Counted from the stretch's first letter, positions 1-8,220 are shown. The stretch is DNA of 64,000 bases from Halomonas sp. (GCF_020832045.1 NZ_JAFIFK010000071.1:30638-94637); one strand, 5' to 3'. Notes: generated by a model from the letters alone, not told the origin. Translations and numbers: made by a program.

Positions 1-162
1 TACGTCAGCCCGCTGGGCATTCTGGTGATCTTCGTCGATGCGCTGGGCATTGCACGGGTGGAGTTCGGCATTCACTGGCCGTGGCTGCTCAGTGTGCTGG
101 CGCTGGTCACGGTGTTGGGGGAGCTGCTGAGCCCGAGGCTGCGCCGTACCCTGGCCAGCTGA
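1..162 (+). CDS. C-terminal fragment of an unknown membrane protein
   Basis: The reading frame is open from the first base and stops at 160-162, so only the last 53 residues are seen. They contain two hydrophobic stretches (near YVSPLGILVIFVDALGI and WPWLLSVLALVTVLGELL) and a short basic tail, RLRRTLAS. This is consistent with the end of an inner-membrane protein. The family cannot be recognised from so little sequence, and the start lies outside the window. A strong hairpin follows the stop within 10 bases. Confidence 0.55.
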   Translation, partial: YVSPLGILVIFVDALGIARVEFGIHWPWLLSVLALVTVLGELLSPRLRRTLAS

Positions 163-168
163 GCGACA

Positions 169-192
169 GGCTTGCCCCTGGCGGGGCAAGCC
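169..192 (+). terminator. Hairpin after the partial membrane-protein gene
   Basis: A perfect 10-bp stem, GGCTTGCCCC/GGGGCAAGCC, with a 4-base loop lies 7 bases after the stop codon at 162. There is no T-run behind it, so it may be a weak intrinsic terminator or a transcript-stabilising hairpin. Confidence 0.5.
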
Positions 193-239
193 GCTAATGT
201 CAGGCCGGTTCGCCAGACTATCTACACCGAGATGACCGC

Positions 240-674
240 ATGCTCTCACCTGACGCTTGCCGCAGCGCCTTGACGGCCCCTCGCTTACTCCGAAGTACCG
301 TGGCCCTTCTGGTCCTGCTGTTGATGGCTGGCTGCGCCGGTCGCGGTGGGGCGCAGGGTGAGCGCGTGTCAGCCCCAGCGGGCTGGAACGGCGAGCAGGG
401 TCAGGCGTCGTTCTATGCCGACCGCTACCACGGTCGCCAGACCGCCAGCGGCGAACGCCACGATCGCAATGCGCTTACCGCGGCTCATCGCAGCCTGCCG
501 TTCGGTACTCATGTACGCGTCACCCGGGTCGACAACGGTCGAGAAACGGTAGTGCGGATCAACGACCGCGGCCCCTTCGTACGCGGCAGGGTCATCGACC
601 TCTCGCGACGCGCTGCCGAAGAGCTCGACATGATCGGGCCTGGGGTCGTCAACGTGCGTATATCGCCCGAATGA
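240..674 (+). CDS. Short RlpA-like septal ring lipoprotein
   Basis: A 144-residue protein with a lipoprotein signal: a hydrophobic run near residues 20-30 leads into the lipobox LMAGC with Cys32. The mature part is a single double-psi beta-barrel domain of the RlpA type (about residues 52-142), with the typical [19 protein letters not shown] opening, LPFGTHVRV and INDRGPF. RlpA proteins are outer-membrane lipoproteins; some are lytic transglycosylases that cleave peptidoglycan strands lacking stem peptides. This copy lacks the C-terminal SPOR domain of classical RlpA, so it may not target the septum. The gene stands alone between a terminator-like hairpin and the sensor kinase gene. The ATG at 240 is the only start that preserves the signal peptide. 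Confidence 0.82.
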   Translation: MLSPDACRSALTAPRLLRSTVALLVLLLMAGCAGRGGAQGERVSAPAGWNGEQGQASFYADRYHGRQTASGERHDRNALTAAHRSLPFGTHVRVTRVDNGRETVVRINDRGPFVRGRVIDLSRRAAEELDMIGPGVVNVRISPE

Positions 675-754
675 AAACGCAGGGCCTGGCAGGCAGATGT
701 CTACGCCTGTCAGCCATGCGACAATGGCGCCATCGCTAACCTCGAGCGTCAGCC

Positions 755-2443
755 ATGTCTTCCCCACGCAGCGATTCCATTGCCGAATTACAGCGCCTGC
801 CCCGCGGTCGTCCGCGTCGCAGTTGGCTAACGCGTAGCTTTCGCTTGCAGGTGATGCTGCTGGTCGGTGTGCTGCTTGCCGCCATGCTGCTGGCGCAGGG
901 CGCCTATCTCAATCATCGCAAGGGCGAGATCATCAGCCAACAGATGGGCGAACGCGCATTAGCCGTGGCGCTCAGCGTGGCCAGCATCCCGGAGCTGATT
1001 GCTGCCTTCGATGATTCCGATCCGAGCGCCACCATCCAACCCATTGCCGAGCGCATTCGTCGCGAAACAGGGGCGCGCTACGTGGTGGTGGGCAACACCG
1101 ACAGCCTGCGCTACTCCCATCCTTTGCCGGATCGGCTGGGTGAGCCCATGGTGGGGGGCGACAATGACCGAGCGCTGCTGCACGGCGAATCCTATGTTTC
1201 TGAAGCCACCGGTTCGCTGGGTGAGGCAATGCGTGGCAAGACGCCGGTATTCGATGCCGACGGCAATATCATCGGGATCGTCTCGGTAGGTTTCATGCTC
1301 GATCGGGTGGCCATGGACGTCGTCGAGCATACCAGCCTGGGATGGTGGCTGGTGGCGCTAATGATCGCCTTTGGTTTCGCCGGTGCCTATCTGCTCTCGC
1401 GTCACCTCAAGAAGGTGATACTCGGCCTCGAACCCTACGAGATCGCCCGGCTGGCAATGGAGAAGGAGGCCATCCTGCAGTCGATCCACGAAGGCATCCT
1501 GGCGGTGAACCACGAGGGCCAGATCACGCTGGTCAACCAGCAGGCTCGGCGTTTTCTCGGGCTGTCCGCCGACGAAGAGGTCCTGGGTCGACCCATCCAG
1601 GAGGTGGTGCCCAACTCGCGGCTGTTCGAAGTGCTCGAGCGCGGTGAGCGTCAGTTCGATCAGGAGATGTGGCTCGGCGACCATCCCGTCGTGGTCAACC
1701 GTGTGCCGATTCTGGACGCCGGCGAAATCGAGGGTGCTGTGGCAACCTTCCGCAGCCGGCGCGAGATCGTCGAGCTTTCCGATGCGCTGAGTGCGGCAAG
1801 TCGCGACGTCGACATGCTGCGGGCCCAGGCTCACGAATACTCCAACAAACTCTATACCATTTCAGGGCTGCTCCAGCTCGACCGCATCGAAGATGCCCTG
1901 GCACTGATTCACCAGGAGAGCGAGCGGCAGCAGGCGCAAATGACCTTCCTGATGAAACACGTGGCCGACCCGGTCGTCAGCGGCACGCTGATGGGCAAGC
2001 TGACCCGGGCCCGGGAGCTCAACGTCAATCTGGAGATCGATGAGCAGAGCTCGCTCTCCACGCCGCTGACCTTCACCGGCCAGGAAGTGGTGATGACGAT
2101 ACTCGGAAACTTGATCGACAATGCCTGTCATGCCGTGCGGCTTCACGGCGAGGGCGGGCAGGTGAGGCTGTTCTTCACCGACCTTGGCGAGCAGCTGCTG
2201 ATCGAAGTGGAGGACAACGGCCCCGGTGTCCCACCCGAACACGTCGAGGCGATCTTCACCGAGGGATTTTCCACCAAGCCGGGCAAGCATCGCGGTATCG
2301 GTTTGGCGCTGGTGAGTCGTCTGTGCTGCGAGCATGGCGGCGCCGTCACGCTGGAAGAGAGCGAACTCGGCGGCGCCTGCTTCACGGTGGTGCTCGACCG
2401 CTCACTGTGCCGAACGGCAGAGCCGCTCGCAGCCGGGAAATGA
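755..2443 (+). CDS. Sensor histidine kinase, CitA/DcuS family
   Basis: A 562-residue membrane kinase. Residues about 28-50 form the first membrane helix, about 50-195 a periplasmic CACHE-type sensor domain, and about 196-216 the second helix (LGWWLVALMIAFGFAGAYLL). A cytoplasmic PAS domain follows (about 235-340), and then the kinase core. The phosphoacceptor is His360 in the motif AQAHEYSNKLYTISGLL, diagnostic of the CitA/DcuS/DctS class. The ATPase domain shows NLIDNACHAV, EDNGPGVP and GIGLALV. These kinases sense di- or tricarboxylates outside the cell. The response regulator starts 21 bp downstream and tctCBA follows, so the likely ligand is citrate or a related tricarboxylate. That ligand is inferred from context. 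Confidence 0.88.
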   Translation: MSSPRSDSIAELQRLPRGRPRRSWLTRSFRLQVMLLVGVLLAAMLLAQGAYLNHRKGEIISQQMGERALAVALSVASIPELIAAFDDSDPSATIQPIAERIRRETGARYVVVGNTDSLRYSHPLPDRLGEPMVGGDNDRALLHGESYVSEATGSLGEAMRGKTPVFDADGNIIGIVSVGFMLDRVAMDVVEHTSLGWWLVALMIAFGFAGAYLLSRHLKKVILGLEPYEIARLAMEKEAILQSIHEGILAVNHEGQITLVNQQARRFLGLSADEEVLGRPIQEVVPNSRLFEVLERGERQFDQEMWLGDHPVVVNRVPILDAGEIEGAVATFRSRREIVELSDALSAASRDVDMLRAQAHEYSNKLYTISGLLQLDRIEDALALIHQESERQQAQMTFLMKHVADPVVSGTLMGKLTRARELNVNLEIDEQSSLSTPLTFTGQEVVMTILGNLIDNACHAVRLHGEGGQVRLFFTDLGEQLLIEVEDNGPGVPPEHVEAIFTEGFSTKPGKHRGIGLALVSRLCCEHGGAVTLEESELGGACFTVVLDRSLCRTAEPLAAGK

Positions 2444-2464
2444 TAACGACAAGAGCAACACGCC

Positions 2465-3223
2465 ATGGGGGGAGAGATGCAAGAAGCAGGCAGCACGCCT
2501 GAGGAGTACGGTCTGTTGATCGTCGAGGATGATTTTCGGATCGCCGAGATTCATCGCGCCTTCATCGAACAGAGCCAGGGCTTTCGTGTCGTCGGGATGG
2601 CGCGCAGTGGAGCCGAGGCCCATGAGCTGATGGCATGCCATGCCGACGAGGTTCAACTGGTCCTGCTCGATGCCTATCTGCCTGATGTCGAAGGCTTGGA
2701 GCTGCTGTGGGCGCTGCGCCGTGAGCATGTGCATGTCGATATCGTCATGATCACTGCCGCACGCGAGGTGGATACCATCTCCGAGGCGCTGCGTGGCGGC
2801 ATATTCGATTACCTGATCAAGCCTGTCGAGGCGCTGCGCATGACGCAGATGCTGTCCCGCTTTCGGCGTGAGCGCCAAGCATTGTCGGCGCGCCATGAGC
2901 TCAATCAGGAGGAGCTCGACCGGGTGCTGTCCCGCTTGCGACCCGAAGGCGGCGCCGTCAGCGCTGCGCGCAGCCTGCCCAAGGGTATCGATCGTTTGAC
3001 GCTGCGTGCCGTGGTGGCAGCGTTGGACAGTGCCGGTCAGCCTCTTGCGGCCATGGACGTGGCGCGCGCCATGGGCGCTAGCCGATCGACGGCACGGCGC
3101 TACTTGGAATTTCTGGTATCGGTTCAGGTGGTCGGGGCTGAACTGGGCTACGGTGATGTAGGGAGACCCGAACGGCGCTATCGCCTCCTGGGCGATGCGA
3201 CGGCGTGGTGCGAAGAGAGTTGA
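2465..3223 (+). CDS. Response regulator, CitB/DcuR family
   Basis: A 252-residue regulator partnered with the upstream CitA-type kinase. The receiver domain spans about residues 15-135. The acidic pocket is LIVEDD, the phosphoacceptor is Asp69 in LLDAYLPD, and the conserved Lys lies in YLIKPVEA. A linker leads to a C-terminal helix-turn-helix (about 185-235) that includes MDVARAMGASRSTARRYLEFL, as in CitB and DcuR. It should activate the adjacent tctCBA operon when phosphorylated. An in-frame ATG at 2477 (protein beginning MQEAG) is an alternative start. The G-rich run before it sits very close, so the start is uncertain by four codons. Classical tct operons use the OmpR-type TctD instead. 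Confidence 0.87.
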   Translation: MGGEMQEAGSTPEEYGLLIVEDDFRIAEIHRAFIEQSQGFRVVGMARSGAEAHELMACHADEVQLVLLDAYLPDVEGLELLWALRREHVHVDIVMITAAREVDTISEALRGGIFDYLIKPVEALRMTQMLSRFRRERQALSARHELNQEELDRVLSRLRPEGGAVSAARSLPKGIDRLTLRAVVAALDSAGQPLAAMDVARAMGASRSTARRYLEFLVSVQVVGAELGYGDVGRPERRYRLLGDATAWCEES

Positions 3224-3245
3224 GCAGTGCTCGACTGCCCGTGAG

Positions 3246-3285
3246 CAAAATGAACAAAATGCGCAAAACGAACAATTTATCGTTT
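3246..3285. promoter_or_regulatory. 9-bp direct repeats with an inverted repeat upstream of tctC
   Basis: In the 164-base gap before tctC there is an AT-rich block in which CAAAA recurs every nine bases (3246, 3255, 3264). Its last unit overlaps an inverted repeat, AAACGA (3266-3271) and TCGTTT (3280-3285). CitB/DcuR-type regulators bind AT-rich DNA, so this is the best candidate operator for the adjacent response regulator. No clear -35/-10 pair was identified. The binding role is an inference. Confidence 0.45.
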
Positions 3286-3387
3286 ATGCCCATAAACTTG
3301 CCGCTTCGTATCCAGCTCTTCTAACGTTCCCCCTGTACGTGGGCGCGAGACCCACCGTCACAACAAGATACTCTCCAGGAGAACGCC

Positions 3388-4389
3388 ATGAGTGCCAAGC
3401 AACACCTCTCACGTTTCAGCGCCATCGTGCTGCCGCTCGCCGCGGTTGTAGGCATGACGGGCGCTGCCCAGGCCGACGATTGGGCACCGACGCGTAACAT
3501 CGAATTCATCGCTCCGGCGAACCCGGGCGGCGGCTGGGATACTCTGGTCCGCACAACGGCGCGCGTGATCCAGGAAGAGGGCCTGGCCGAGCGCAGCTTC
3601 GGCGCCATCAACGTGCCCGGCGGCGGCGGCGCGGTGGCCTGGGCGCAGATCGCCCGCGACAGCGGTAACCCGCACAAGCTGTTCGCCACCAGTCCGCCCA
3701 TTATCCTGGTGCCGCTTGCCGGCGCATCTCGCTACGATCACACCAACTTCACTCCCGTTGCCCGGCTGATCACCGACTACTCCATCGTGCTGGTGCGCAA
3801 CGACTCTCCCTACGAAGACCTGCCGTCGCTGCTCGAGGCCATGGAGCAGAATCCCGGCCTCAGCGTCGGCGGCGGTAGCGCGCCCGGTTCCATGGATCAT
3901 ATTTCCATGGCGGGCTTGGCGGCAGCGGCGGGTCTGAACGCAGCTGACGTCAACTACATCCCGTTCTCTGGCGGTGGCGAGGCCATGACCAGCCTGATGG
4001 GCGGTCACGTCGAGGCGGTGATCACCGGCGCCGGCGAGGCCTCGGGCCAGCTTGGCGAAAACAGCCAGATCCGTGCACTGGGCGTTTCCGCGCCCGAGCG
4101 TCTGGGCGGTGCTCTGGAGAGCGTACCGACCTATCAGGAGCAGGATATCGATTACACCTTCGATATCTGGCGCGGCGTGATGGGCGCTCCGGACATGCCT
4201 GAAGAGGCAGTGGCCTACTATGAGGATCTTTTCGCTCAGATGCTCGAAACCGACGGCTGGCAGCAGGCTCGCGAGCAGCTGGGCTGGATCGATGCCTATC
4301 AGACCAGCGAAGAGTTCGGTGCTTTCCTCGATGAGCAGAAAGAGCAGTTCAGCACCATTCTGGGTGACCTCGGCCTGCTGGGCGAATAA
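3388..4389 (+). CDS. tctC: Tricarboxylate-binding protein TctC
   Basis: A 333-residue periplasmic solute-binding protein of the TctC/Bug family. A signal peptide of about 29 residues ends at AQA, ahead of DDWAP. The mature domain shows typical Bug features: IEFIAPANPGGGWD, where the ligand carboxylate is bound, then INVPGGGGAVAW and the GGGSAPGSMDH region. It delivers citrate or a related carboxylate to the TctAB membrane pair. The start is supported by AGGAG seven bases upstream of the ATG. A strong hairpin in the tctC-tctB gap may raise the level of the binding protein relative to the permease. Bug ligands vary widely, so the substrate is inferred from the complete tctCBA set. Confidence 0.9.
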   Translation: MSAKQHLSRFSAIVLPLAAVVGMTGAAQADDWAPTRNIEFIAPANPGGGWDTLVRTTARVIQEEGLAERSFGAINVPGGGGAVAWAQIARDSGNPHKLFATSPPIILVPLAGASRYDHTNFTPVARLITDYSIVLVRNDSPYEDLPSLLEAMEQNPGLSVGGGSAPGSMDHISMAGLAAAAGLNAADVNYIPFSGGGEAMTSLMGGHVEAVITGAGEASGQLGENSQIRALGVSAPERLGGALESVPTYQEQDIDYTFDIWRGVMGAPDMPEEAVAYYEDLFAQMLETDGWQQAREQLGWIDAYQTSEEFGAFLDEQKEQFSTILGDLGLLGE

Positions 4390-4421
4390 GCCGCAACACC
4401 TCTTCGCTTCCCGCTACCCGG

Positions 4422-4450
4422 GCCCGGACCTCGCTTTGCGAGGTCCGGGC
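4422..4450 (+). terminator. Intra-operon hairpin between tctC and tctB
   Basis: A perfect 12-bp stem, GCCCGGACCTCG (4422-4433) and CGAGGTCCGGGC (4439-4450), with a 5-base loop lies in the 119-base gap after tctC. No T-run follows. It is probably a partial terminator or a 3' stabiliser that lets tctC be expressed above tctBA. Confidence 0.55.
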
Positions 4451-4508
4451 ATACTCGAACGCCACACTTGGGCGCTGTCCGCGCGGCGGTAGCCCGGGAC
4501 CGAATCCC

Positions 4509-4991
4509 ATGACACGACTCAACTCCAACCAGATCATTGCGCTGTTACTGGCGCTCCTGGCAGTGGGCTATCTGGCCATGGCCTGGCAGATTCCCACCTT
4601 TCCGTTGCCGCGCCCGATCGATTCCGACCTTTTTCCCAAGGTGCTGGGCTTCACGCTGCTGGGGCTTGCAGTCCTGCTTTTCCTGGAGAAACCCAAGGCC
4701 AAGGATGTCCCGGAAGCGCTCGACCCCGAGGAGCAGCAGCAGCCCTTGCTGCTACGGCCGTGGTCACGCGTCGTGGTCACGGCCATTACCCTGGCGGTGT
4801 ATGCCGTCTTGCTGGTACCGGTTGGTTTCGTGTTGACCTCCGTCGGCCTGGTTTATGGGCTGGCTGCCTACTACGGCTATCGTCGCCACTGGATCAATCT
4901 GGCCACCGCGCTGGGCGTGGTGCTGGCGCTATACCTGACCATGACACGGGTCATGGGCGTTTACCTACCCACCGGCGTGCTGCCGATCTGA
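4509..4991 (+). CDS. tctB: Small TctB subunit of tripartite tricarboxylate transporter
   Basis: A 160-residue membrane protein with the four-helix layout of TctB. Helices lie near residues 10-25, 40-60, 85-110 and 125-150, separated by a hydrophilic, Glu- and Gln-rich cytoplasmic loop (about 62-82). The motif FPLPRPIDSDLFPKVLG matches the conserved N-terminal part of the family. TctB is the small, poorly conserved membrane subunit that pairs with TctA to form a cation-driven symporter fed by TctC. The gene lies 19 bases upstream of tctA, consistent with one transcript. The ATG follows a poor ribosome-binding site, but no other start keeps the first helix intact. Confidence 0.87.
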   Translation: MTRLNSNQIIALLLALLAVGYLAMAWQIPTFPLPRPIDSDLFPKVLGFTLLGLAVLLFLEKPKAKDVPEALDPEEQQQPLLLRPWSRVVVTAITLAVYAVLLVPVGFVLTSVGLVYGLAAYYGYRRHWINLATALGVVLALYLTMTRVMGVYLPTGVLPI

Positions 4992-5010
4992 CTGGCCGGA
5001 GAGCGAGCCC

Positions 5011-6507
5011 ATGGAAGCCTTTAACAATCTGATGTACGGCTTCAGCATCGCGCTGGAGCCGATCAATCTCTTCTACGTCTTCGCCGGTGTCTTTGCCGGT
5101 ACCGTGATCGGCATGCTGCCGGGGCTGGGGCCGATCAGTGCCCTGGCGCTGATGATTCCGCTGACCTTCGGCATGGATCCGTCGTCGGGTCTGATACTTA
5201 TGGCCGGCGTTTATTACGGCGCCATCTTCGGCGGCTCGACCTCGTCGATCCTGCTGAACGCCCCGGGGGTGGCGGGTACGGTGGCCACCTCCTTCGACGG
5301 CTATCCAATGGCCAAGCAGGGACAGGCCGGCAAGGCGCTGGCCATTGCCGCCTACGCATCGTTCATCGGCGGCACCGTTTCGATCATTTTCCTGATGATG
5401 GTGGCGCCACTGCTGGGTCGGGTAGCAGTGAGCTTTGGACCGGCCGAATATTTCTCGCTGATGGTGCTGGGGCTGACTGCGGTGGTGTCGCTGTCGGACA
5501 AGTCGCTGGTCAAGGGGCTGATAGCCGCCGTGGTGGGGGTGATGATCTCGATCATGGGCATCGACCTGCAGACCGGCACGGAGCGCTTTACCTTCGGCAC
5601 CGTTCACCTGCTCGACGGCATCGAGTTCCTTGTCGTGGCGCTGGGCATCTTCGCTCTGGCCGAGGTGTTCTACATGCTGCTCAAGGGTGGCGGCGGCAAG
5701 GAGCAGCCACGCAATGCCATCGGCTCGCTCAAGCTGTCGAAGGCGGAAGTGAAGGAGATCGCGGCACCCATCGGCCGCAGTTCGATCCTGGGATTCTTCA
5801 CTGGCGTGCTGCCGGGGGCCGGCGCCACCATCGGCTCCTTCCTGGGCTACAGCATGGAGAAGCGTCTGGCCAAGGATGGAGATACCTTCGGCAAGGGCAA
5901 CATCAAGGGCGTGGCGGCCCCGGAGTCGGCCAATAACGCGGCCTGTACCGGCTCCTTCGTGCCACTGCTGACCCTGGGTGTACCTGGTTCCGGCTCCACC
6001 GCGGTACTGCTCGGCGCGCTGCTGGTCATGGGGGTATCGCCAGGTCCGGCAATGCTGGTGGATCGTCCCGACGTCTTCTGGGGCGTGGTGGCGAGCATGT
6101 ACCTGGGCAACATTTTCCTGCTGGTGCTCAACCTGCCGCTGATACCGTTGATTGCCAAGATCCTCGACATGCCGCGACCGCTGTTGCTGTCGTTGATCCT
6201 GATCTTCTGCATGATCGGCGTGTACGGCATGAGCTTCAGCGTCTTCGACCTGTTGCTGCTGCTGGGTTTCGGTCTGCTGGGGCTGGGGATGCGGCTGTTC
6301 GGCTTCCCGGCGGCACCCCTCATTCTGGCGCTCATTCTCGGCGCTATCATGGAAGAGTCGATGCGTCGCGCGCTGCAGATCTCGGGTGGCGACTGGTCGA
6401 TCTTCATCGACAAGCCCATCTCCATGTGGCTGCTGATCATTGCGGCGCTTTCGCTGATACTGCCGCTGGTAAAACCTGTCTTGAAGATGGCCAAGGCACG
6501 CCGCTGA
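5011..6507 (+). CDS. tctA: Large TctA permease of tripartite tricarboxylate transporter
   Basis: A 498-residue polytopic membrane protein of the TctA family, full length for the family, with about eleven to twelve helices. Conserved sites include GTVIGMLPGLGPISALALM near the N-terminus, YYGAIFGGSTSSILLNAPG, and a second copy of the signature in the C-terminal half (TGVLPGAGATIGSFLGY and ESANNAACTGSFVPLLTLGVPG). These duplicated Gly/Pro-rich loops are thought to line the substrate path. It forms the main translocation channel with TctB and takes ligand from TctC. It is the last gene of the operon; a GC-rich hairpin begins 24 bases after its stop. Confidence 0.93.
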   Translation: MEAFNNLMYGFSIALEPINLFYVFAGVFAGTVIGMLPGLGPISALALMIPLTFGMDPSSGLILMAGVYYGAIFGGSTSSILLNAPGVAGTVATSFDGYPMAKQGQAGKALAIAAYASFIGGTVSIIFLMMVAPLLGRVAVSFGPAEYFSLMVLGLTAVVSLSDKSLVKGLIAAVVGVMISIMGIDLQTGTERFTFGTVHLLDGIEFLVVALGIFALAEVFYMLLKGGGGKEQPRNAIGSLKLSKAEVKEIAAPIGRSSILGFFTGVLPGAGATIGSFLGYSMEKRLAKDGDTFGKGNIKGVAAPESANNAACTGSFVPLLTLGVPGSGSTAVLLGALLVMGVSPGPAMLVDRPDVFWGVVASMYLGNIFLLVLNLPLIPLIAKILDMPRPLLLSLILIFCMIGVYGMSFSVFDLLLLLGFGLLGLGMRLFGFPAAPLILALILGAIMEESMRRALQISGGDWSIFIDKPISMWLLIIAALSLILPLVKPVLKMAKARR

Positions 6508-6531
6508 TTCCATTTGGGTCCAGGTAAACAC

Positions 6532-6561
6532 GCAGGGGCGTCGAGGAATCGGCGCCCCTGC
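6532..6561 (+). terminator. Terminator-like hairpin after tctA
   Basis: A 9-bp perfect stem, GCAGGGGCG (6532-6540) and CGCCCCTGC (6553-6561), is flanked by AAAC and GTTT-type sequence, with TGCGTTT following. It lies 24 bases after the tctA stop and separates the tct operon from the urt control region. Confidence 0.6.
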
Positions 6562-6578
6562 TGCGTTTAGGGTACCTG

Positions 6579-6661
6579 TGCACTGGCATGGTGCGCATTG
6601 CTGGTGCAGGCGGTAGATCGCGGCGCATGACCGCATGCCAGTTGTGCACAGATGAGGTGCG
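6579..6661. promoter_or_regulatory. Three NtrC-like enhancer sites upstream of urtA
   Basis: Three 17-base elements fit the NtrC pattern TGCACYA-N3-TRGTGCA. Site 1 (6579-6595) is TGCACTG-GCA-TGGTGCG. Site 2 (6592-6608) is TGCGCAT-TGC-TGGTGCA and overlaps site 1. Site 3 (6645-6661) is TGCACAG-ATG-AGGTGCG. They lie about 75-160 bases upstream of a sigma-54 promoter, a normal enhancer distance. Site 1 is the best match, with two mismatches at the ends of the half-sites. Binding by NtrC is inferred from the sequence and from the urea-transport genes downstream. Confidence 0.68.
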
Positions 6662-6736
6662 TAGAGGGAGTGTCGGCCTAGTATTTCTCAATCTACTTTG
6701 TTGTTTGGCAATGGATTTCCAGTGAATGTTGCATGC

Positions 6737-6752
6737 TGGCGCGGGGCTTGCA
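6737..6752 (+). promoter_or_regulatory. Sigma-54 promoter for urtABCDE
   Basis: The sequence TGGCGC-GGGGC-TTGCA (6737-6752) fits the sigma-54 consensus TGGCACG-N4-TTGC, with GG and GC exactly ten bases apart. Transcription would start near 6763, about 80 bases before urtA. The NtrC-like sites upstream and the nitrogen-acquisition genes downstream support it. Confidence 0.7.
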
Positions 6753-6843
6753 GAGACAGGGAGCCTAGAGCTGCACTGCCAATGTCGGCAGTGCATGACC
6801 TGCAAAACAAGTCCCTCCCAGAGGAGGGCGCAAGGAGGTTCGA

Positions 6844-8211
6844 GTGAACGCTTCCCGTCGCATCATGCCTTTCCCGCTTCGTCCCCTGTCTTCACCGCTT
6901 CGCTCCGGGGCCGCCGCGCTGCTGTCAGCGATTGCCCTTGGCGCCGCCAGCCAGGCGCTGGCTCAGGAGGACCCCATCAAGGTGGGCATCCTGCATTCGC
7001 TCTCCGGCACCATGGCCATCAGTGAATCGACGCTGAAAGACACCGTGGAAATGCTCATCGCGCAGCAGAACGAGCAGGGCGGTCTGCTAGGCCGACAGCT
7101 CGAGGCGGTGGTGGTCGATCCGGCTTCGAACTGGCCGTTGTTCGCCGAGCGGGCGCGTGAATTGCTCGAACAACACCAGGTGGACGTGGTGTTCGGCAAC
7201 TGGACGTCGGTGTCGCGCAAGGCGGTGCTGCCGGTCTTCGAGGAGCTCAATGGCCTGTTGTTCTACCCCGTGCAGTACGAGGGTGAAGAGTCCTCCGAGA
7301 ACGTTTTCTACACCGGAGCGGCACCCAACCAGCAGGCGATACCGGCCGTCGAGTATCTGATCAACGAGGTGGGCGTGGAGCGCTTCGCCCTGCTCGGCAC
7401 CGACTACGTCTATCCGCGTACCACCAACCGCATCCTCGAAGCCTTCCTCAAGGAGGAGCACGGCGTCGCCGATGAGGACATCTTGATCAACTACACGCCG
7501 TTCGGTCACTCCGACTGGCAGAACATCGTCGCCGAGGTGCGTCGCTTCGGGAGCGAGGGCAAGAAGACGGCAGTGGTTTCGACCATCAACGGCGATGCCA
7601 ACGTACCGTTCTATCGTGAACTGGCCAACCAAGGCATCGACGCCGCCGACATCCCGGTCATCGCTTTCTCGGTAGGCGAGCAGGAGCTCTCCGGCATCGA
7701 CACCGGCCCCCTGGTCGGCCATCTGGCGGCCTGGAACTACTTCATGAGCGTGGACACCGACGCCAACTACGACTTCATCGACGCCTGGATCGACTGGACC
7801 GGCGATGAAGAGTCGGTGACCAACGACCCCATGGAAGCGCATTACATCGGTTTCAACATGTGGGCCGAGGCGGTGCGCAAGGCCGGTACCACTGAGGTCG
7901 ACGCGGTCAAGGACGCCATCATCGGCGTGAACGTGCCCAACCTGACCGGAGGCTTTGCAGCGATGATGCCCAACCACCACATCACCAAGCCGGTGCTGAT
8001 CGGTGAGGTGCAGGACAACGGCCAGTTCGACATCGTGTGGCAAACGCCTTCGACCGTGGCCGGCGACGCCTGGTCCGACTTCCTGCCGGGCTCGCGTGAT
8101 CTGATGGCCGACTGGCAGGCGCCGATGCGCTGCGGCAACTTCAACGTGGCCACCGGCCGCTGCGGCGGCAGCACGGCCGCCGAAGAAGCCGAAGCGGCTC
8201 TGGCCGAGTAA
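6844..8211 (+). CDS. urtA: Urea ABC transporter, substrate-binding protein UrtA
   Basis: A 455-residue periplasmic binding protein of the branched-chain amino acid/urea type. A signal peptide of about 40 residues ends at QALA, ahead of QEDPIKVG. The mature protein has family signatures such as ILHSLSGTMAISE, GNWTSVSRKAVLPV, YPVQYEG, the TGAAPNQQ loop and the C-terminal GFAAMMPNHHITKP. UrtA binds urea and presents it to UrtBC. The start is a GTG at 6844, supported by AAGGAGG at 6832-6838, five bases upstream. It is the first gene of urtABCDE and lies behind the sigma-54/NtrC region, so nitrogen limitation should induce it. Confidence 0.95.
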   Translation: MNASRRIMPFPLRPLSSPLRSGAAALLSAIALGAASQALAQEDPIKVGILHSLSGTMAISESTLKDTVEMLIAQQNEQGGLLGRQLEAVVVDPASNWPLFAERARELLEQHQVDVVFGNWTSVSRKAVLPVFEELNGLLFYPVQYEGEESSENVFYTGAAPNQQAIPAVEYLINEVGVERFALLGTDYVYPRTTNRILEAFLKEEHGVADEDILINYTPFGHSDWQNIVAEVRRFGSEGKKTAVVSTINGDANVPFYRELANQGIDAADIPVIAFSVGEQELSGIDTGPLVGHLAAWNYFMSVDTDANYDFIDAWIDWTGDEESVTNDPMEAHYIGFNMWAEAVRKAGTTEVDAVKDAIIGVNVPNLTGGFAAMMPNHHITKPVLIGEVQDNGQFDIVWQTPSTVAGDAWSDFLPGSRDLMADWQAPMRCGNFNVATGRCGGSTAAEEAEAALAE

Positions 8212-8220
8212 CGCCCCCAT

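Noticed and set aside
4951..6636. A long minus-strand open frame opposite tctA
   Set aside because: Its product is dominated by Gln, His, Arg and Glu with no domain. It is the usual antisense shadow of a high-GC gene, and tctA is certain.
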